The position numbers were made by a program, and so were the translations under genes. The notes beneath the pieces were generated by a model. That model was not told where the DNA came from and did not search any database. It saw nothing but the letters and a program-made list of their open reading frames with translations. A DNA stretch of 64,000 bases from Epinephelus fuscoguttatus (Eukaryota; Chordata; Actinopteri; Perciformes; Serranidae): contig NC_064753.1 in NCBI RefSeq assembly GCF_011397635.1, forward strand, positions 27,676,322 to 27,740,321. Reading direction: 5' to 3'. The stretch's first letter is position 1. Every line of letters begins with the position of its first letter. Positions 60,401-64,000 of this stretch are shown piece after piece.

Positions 60401-60673
60401 ATCTTTGCCTATGTTCACCTGAGGGCAAAGGTCAAGGTGTGCAGAACTATAACAAGCGAAAAGAAACAGCATGATGTCAGCAACATGATATGAACATGAA
60501 AACAGCACATCATAAACTGTGCATGAGTCTTTTAATTAGATGTTAAGTTATGTTGTCCCTGTTGTTCTATGAGTTGTTACCATCTTGACATGAACGCCAT
60601 CACAACACATTCCCTGAATTTTAAAGCTGCTGGTTACTTCACAGACATAAAGAAAAGAATCACGGCAGTGTAA
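57481..60673. other. rpl13-gcsh intergenic region
   Basis: AT-rich sequence with T and A homopolymer runs near 57836-57854 and 58040-58080 and an ETS-like CCGGAAGT near 57681-57688. No gene, RNA or well-defined repeat was recognised. Confidence 0.6.
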
Positions 60674-60988
60674 GGACCAAACTTTTATTATATGAATGTG
60701 ACACGGCTCTTACAATCACTTTCCATCTCTGCACATGGAGCAAAACACGAGGAACACGTTCACTGACAGATGTTGAGATTAAGAGCCCGTTGGGTCAGCT
60801 AGTAGCTAAACAAATCCTAACCTACGTGGAAGATGTTACTGAGGATTTTTAATTATTTTGATAGCACACTTCCAGTATCAAAATAAATACCACAGATAAG
60901 AAAGAGTGTCACGCAAGATGTTAGTAACCCTGCCTACTAATCTTTGATTTCAATGACATTACAAAAACAGCACAGTCAGTTCATCCAT
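60674..60988 (-). promoter_or_regulatory. gcsh: gcsh 3' UTR with polyadenylation signal
   Basis: AATAAA on the minus strand at 60684-60689 lies about 300 bases past the gcsh stop codon. A second AATAAA at 60988-60993 overlaps the stop and is less likely to be used alone. Confidence 0.65.
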
Positions 60989-61086
60989 TTATTCTTCAAG
61001 TGACTTAGTAAATTTATCATATGCAGCTTGATCCATGAGGCCATCGAGTTCCTCTGGCTTTTCAATGGTCATCTTGATTAGCCACC
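60989..61086 (-). CDS. gcsh: gcsh last coding exon
   Basis: Encodes [32 protein letters not shown] and TAA (60989-60991). The acceptor is gtttcag|GGTGGC. The first two bases complete a Gly codon. Confidence 0.97.
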
Positions 61087-61564
61087 CTGAAACGCAACAG
61101 TTCATATTTCAAAAGCCGAAGAAAAAAAACGTTATGAACAAGCTGTTCTCTTATTCTGCATTGGCAACTTGTCATCCAGCTTGGCAACAAACCTACTGGG
61201 AGAAATGTACTGGAAAAGAACAACGGTGACTTTGAGACGCTTACCCTCTGCATAGCAGGCTTTATTCACAAGTGCAGGATTCTCTGCCAGCTCTGTGTTG
61301 ATTTCAGTCACTTCTCCTGTCAGCGGAGAGTATAGCTCACTGGCAGCCTTTACGCTTTCCAAGGCACCAAACTCCTCTACAACACACACATACACACACA
61401 CACACAGACACACACACACACAGACACAACATGACACATTCTTATCACACTACTGAAATCAATTACTTTCAGAAATGTGAGGTGTATTCCAGGCTCTTAC
61501 CCAACTGTTCAAGTCTTTGGCCAATTTCTGGGAGTCCACAGTAAACCACATCACCTAATGCTTC
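60989..61564 (-). CDS. gcsh: glycine cleavage system H protein, C-terminal 97 residues (3 of its exons; 5' part off-window)
   Basis: Exons 61501-61564, 61245-61376 and 60989-61086 join in frame: [20 protein letters not shown], then [20 protein letters not shown] with [20 protein letters not shown], then [18 protein letters not shown], ending KSLEE and TAA. H protein is the mitochondrial lipoyl carrier that shuttles the aminomethyl group between the P, T and L proteins of glycine cleavage. The lipoylated lysine is in ESVKA, codon 61348-61350. All junctions are GT-AG. The missing N-terminal exons (transit peptide and HEWV region) were not found up to 64000 and should lie to the right. Transcription is leftward, the same as rpl13 and cpne7. 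Confidence 0.96.
61245..61376 (-). CDS. gcsh: gcsh exon with the lipoyl-lysine
   Basis: Encodes [20 protein letters not shown], the lipoyl attachment motif, then [20 protein letters not shown] and CYAEG. The acceptor is gttgtag|AGGAGT and the donor GCAGAGG|GTAAGC. Confidence 0.97.
61379..61430. repeat. (CA)n microsatellite in a gcsh intron
   Basis: An interrupted CA repeat only a few bases from the exon acceptor. It makes up most of the 124-base intron. Confidence 0.9.
61501..61564 (-). CDS. gcsh: gcsh exon ([15 protein letters not shown])
   Basis: A 64-base exon encoding [20 protein letters not shown] and L plus one base. The acceptor is atttcag|GAAGCA and the donor CAGTTGG|GTAAGA. By family structure it follows the exon ending ISNFAQ, which is outside the window. 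Confidence 0.96.
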
Positions 61565-61799
61565 CTGAAATGAGAGAGCAAAATGTATGAATTACAACAG
61601 TATTATAAATATCACATAAAAGTAAGTAAAAGCAGTAAAAAAATTTTTTGTCTCGCATGCCTCCACAGAAAATGTTTTTGCATTTTATAGCAAAAAATGT
61701 ATTTCAGTCAGGACCACTTTTGTCAAAGAAAACTTGATTTCCATGCAGTATTATATTTGGCGGTATGGCTCTGTTCTGGGGCCTCTCTGCCTTTCCTAA

Positions 61800-61907
61800 A
61801 GCAGAGAGAGCACACCTATTTGCCCTTTCACGCGCATACGAGAACAGCCTGAGGCAGAGAGAGAACACCTCTCTGCCCTTCCATGCGCCTACATGGAAAG
61901 CCTTAGC
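61800..61907. repeat. Diverged ~54-bp tandem duplication
   Basis: Two consecutive units, each beginning GCAGAGAGAG.ACACCT and continuing TGCCCTT.CA.GCGC.TAC, differ at roughly one in four bases. No coding or transposon signature was seen. Confidence 0.6.
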
Positions 61908-62254
61908 TGAAGAGAGCAGCAGAAAAGACCCCCCATGAACAAAACAGAGCAGCATTAATGACAAAAAGAAATGACATCTATAAGTCAGACACAGCCTGAA
62001 AAGGAGGAGCTGGGGTGGGGGCGGGTTGCAGAGCGGCTTGCAGAGGAAGCAGCAATAGTAGGCAGGCCAGGGCAGTTTACATAGGGCGCCCTGAATGAGA
62101 TTTGCCAATTGGTTGCATAGAAAGGAAACATGTGATCTATCAGCTGACTCCCTTCCATCAATCAGCTGCTCCATCAGTTGATTGGCTGTTTGAGATCAGC
62201 TGGGATGTGAGCTGAACTACTGCTATTCTCAGTGTTTGGGAAGTACTGAACACA

Positions 62255-63170
62255 AATCAAATCAAATCAACTTTATTTATATGGCACTTTTCATACAACA
62301 GTAACACAAAGTGCCTCACAGAGGTTAAAAACAACAAAGATCCAAAACAGAAAACAAAAAGAAAAGAGAAAACCCAACCCTCCCACCCCACATACAGATA
62401 CATAAATATACATATACGCACACACACACAGATACACACACACACACACACACTAGCTATCACTAAAGAGACATGGCCGAGCACCGAGACCCGAGGCAAG
62501 GAAAAAGCCACCTCTGGGGGCCGTCTACACCGAGAGGGCCCACGGTCCACGGCCACAGGGAGCGCCGCCATAGAGACCTCCCTGACCCGGGCAGACATGA
62601 GGCTCCACACCGCGGTGCAGTGCCCTACAGCCACCCAGGTCAGAGCGGTCTCCCGACGGCACCCCCGTCGGGAGACCAGGAACAACTCTCAGTGTGGCAG
62701 GCCCCCATGAGGAAACACTGGAGCTAAAAACTGAGGGACTAAAACAGTAAGATAGGATAAAATGTGTAAAAAGAACCAAATAAACAAAAAGCTATTTAGC
62801 TCATAAAATTGAGTTAATAGCTAGGTAAGAATGATCTAAAACAGAGACATAAAATGCATCAAAACTAAAACCTATAGGCTAACTAAGATAACAAAAGATA
62901 AAGGTTAAATGAGATAAGAACGTAAAAAGAGGAAGGGTAAGAACATAAAAAATAAATAAAAAATAGATAATAGATAGATTAATCGGTTATAAGAGGAATT
63001 TAAAATAGATGAATAAAGAGATCAGTTAAAAGCCTGATTAAAAAGATGAGTCTTGAGCCTCTTTTTAAAAACATCAACAGTCTCTGCAGCTCTGAGGTTC
63101 TCCGGGCAGGCTGTTCCACAGTCGGGGGCCATAATAACTAAATGCCACCTCCCCGTGTGTTTTAGGCTGA
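62255..63170 (-). mobile_element. Non-LTR retrotransposon 3' end (5'-truncated)
   Basis: On the minus strand, from about 63140, it reads LWNSLP, then after a one-base shift ENLRAAETVDVF, KKRLKTHLFNQAFN and a stop: the C-terminus of a fish LINE ORF2. A roughly 800-base 3' UTR follows, including a perfect 13-bp hairpin (62647-62677), and ends in AAGTGCCATATAAATAAAGT and GATTT repeats. The terminal motif is widespread in teleosts. Clade not assigned. Confidence 0.75.
62424..62453. repeat. (CA)n microsatellite within the LINE 3' UTR
   Basis: CA repeat with two interruptions by GATA/TACA. Confidence 0.9.
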
Positions 63171-63408
63171 ATACACTGTCCTAAACCATACAAATTTACT
63201 ACTAAGAACTTAAGTTTCAATAAAACCTTAATACTTTAGGGTGCTTGACAATGCAGGTAAAACTGACCATATATGTCCAATGTGTTATAGATAATGGTAT
63301 CCATATACAAACTGGCTGGAATTTTAAGTTGTTACTATCCTTTGGCTTGCTTTATCCTAGTCCTGAAATGAGACTCAAACATGGTGACTAGTGAAAGATA
63401 CTCTACTC

Positions 63409-63720
63409 CAGTGGTTCCCAACTGGTCCAGCCACAGCATCCAGATTTCTCCTTAGGCATTAGTTCAAGTTCCACACAGTTTTATATATATATATATATAT
63501 ATAGATATATGTATTCAGTGTCATACAAGCTAGTTAGCTGTCTCTGTGAAGTAGCTTCCCATTGGTCACTCACTGTACAGCAGGAAAGGATACTTCAAAA
63601 TAAAAGCTTTGTGCCAAAAATTCACTGTACTTGAAATAAAGTGTGTTTTTTTTTACAAACTTGACATGTTTGCCAGTCACTTGCAGTCCATTCAGAGTGG
63701 ACCCACCAGTTGGGAATCAC
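63409..63720. mobile_element. hAT-type MITE, copy 2, with perfect 8-bp target duplication
   Basis: The left end CAGTGGTTCCCAACTGG and right end CCAGTTGGGAATCAC are inverted. The octamer CTCTACTC lies directly outside both ends (63401-63408 and 63721-63728). The expected last two bases of the right end are missing. The interior matches 42991-43300, with a TA microsatellite at 63482-63501 inserted. Confidence 0.88.
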
Positions 63721-64000
63721 CTCTACTCTGTAATTTGTGATGGGAAAGCAAGCTAGTCTGTAGCATGCCAGGAAGTAGACATGTGTGGACCTCAAATACC
63801 AGGGTCCTCATAGATTGTATCAGTACTGTGTAGACAAAGTTTAAAACTCGCTCTGCTGAAGTCCATACAAGATTATTGGTATTTATCAAATGTGTCTGGA
63901 ACACCAGTAGGAAATGTGCACACTGTGTCTTATTTACTCCTCCTAGATAACTGCTTGTAGTCAAAATGTTGCCTTTAGAGAATGTAAGCAACTTCACTCA

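Larger units (their letters stand above)
61565..64000. other. gcsh intron, incomplete at the window edge
   Basis: At least 2.4 kb without an exon. It contains a diverged tandem duplication (61800-61907), a LINE 3' end (62255-63170) with a CA microsatellite, and a hAT-type MITE (63409-63720). Confidence 0.75.

Noticed and set aside
62257..62685. 142-residue minus-strand frame
   Set aside because: Lies in the 3' UTR of a LINE and includes a CA repeat; not a separate gene.

Overview
This is vertebrate nuclear DNA, almost certainly from a teleost fish. Coding sequence is split into short GT-AG exons separated by long, AT-rich introns. The non-coding DNA is full of microsatellites and of short transposon relics typical of ray-finned fish: tRNA-headed SINEs, hAT-like and TTAA-flanked MITEs, Tc1-like transposase fragments and non-LTR retrotransposon 3' ends. 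No prokaryotic, viral or CRISPR content was seen. Assignments rest on my own translation and splice-site reading; no database search was run.

Three protein genes lie head to tail, all on the minus strand. (1) cpne7 (copine-7) has fifteen coding exons between 2424 and 40509 that join in frame into 563 residues: two C2 domains followed by a copine-type von Willebrand A domain. (2) rpl13 (60S ribosomal protein L13) has five coding exons between 50044 and 56899 encoding 211 residues, plus a non-coding 5'-TOP first exon near 57384-57415. (3) gcsh (glycine cleavage system H protein) is represented by its last three coding exons (60989-61564), including the lipoyl-lysine; its 5' exons lie beyond the right edge. 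The RPL13-CPNE7 neighbourhood matches human 16q24.3, which supports choosing copine-7 over other copines. GCSH is on the same human chromosome arm but, as I recall, several megabases away.

Two introns of rpl13 each carry a C/D-box snoRNA. They are two diverged copies of SNORD68 with intact C, C' and D boxes, a perfect terminal stem and the same guide to 18S rRNA. Both also keep a second segment that can pair with the adjacent stretch of 18S.

Region by region: 1-2423 is the downstream flank and probable 3' UTR of cpne7, with one interspersed repeat. 2424-40509 is cpne7, whose larger introns hold most of the mobile elements: a four-copy MITE family with nested SINE and LINE insertions, a 1.09-kb hAT-like element with an 8-bp target duplication, and a 1.28-kb foldback element containing a second repeat with an 83-bp-arm hairpin. 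40510-50043 is intergenic, with a weak candidate cpne7 promoter near 41.9 kb, a nested hAT-like/SINE/MITE block at 42.5-43.7 kb and a SINE with a perfect 17-bp target-site duplication at 46.8 kb. 50044-57415 is rpl13, 57416-60673 is intergenic, and 60674-64000 holds the 3' half of gcsh with an intronic LINE 3' end and a hAT-type MITE.

I found no convincing new biological system. The most unusual structures are the duplicated SNORD68 genes with bipartite rRNA complementarity, and the nested foldback/hairpin repeat in cpne7 intron 1, which would be transcribed as long double-stranded RNA.
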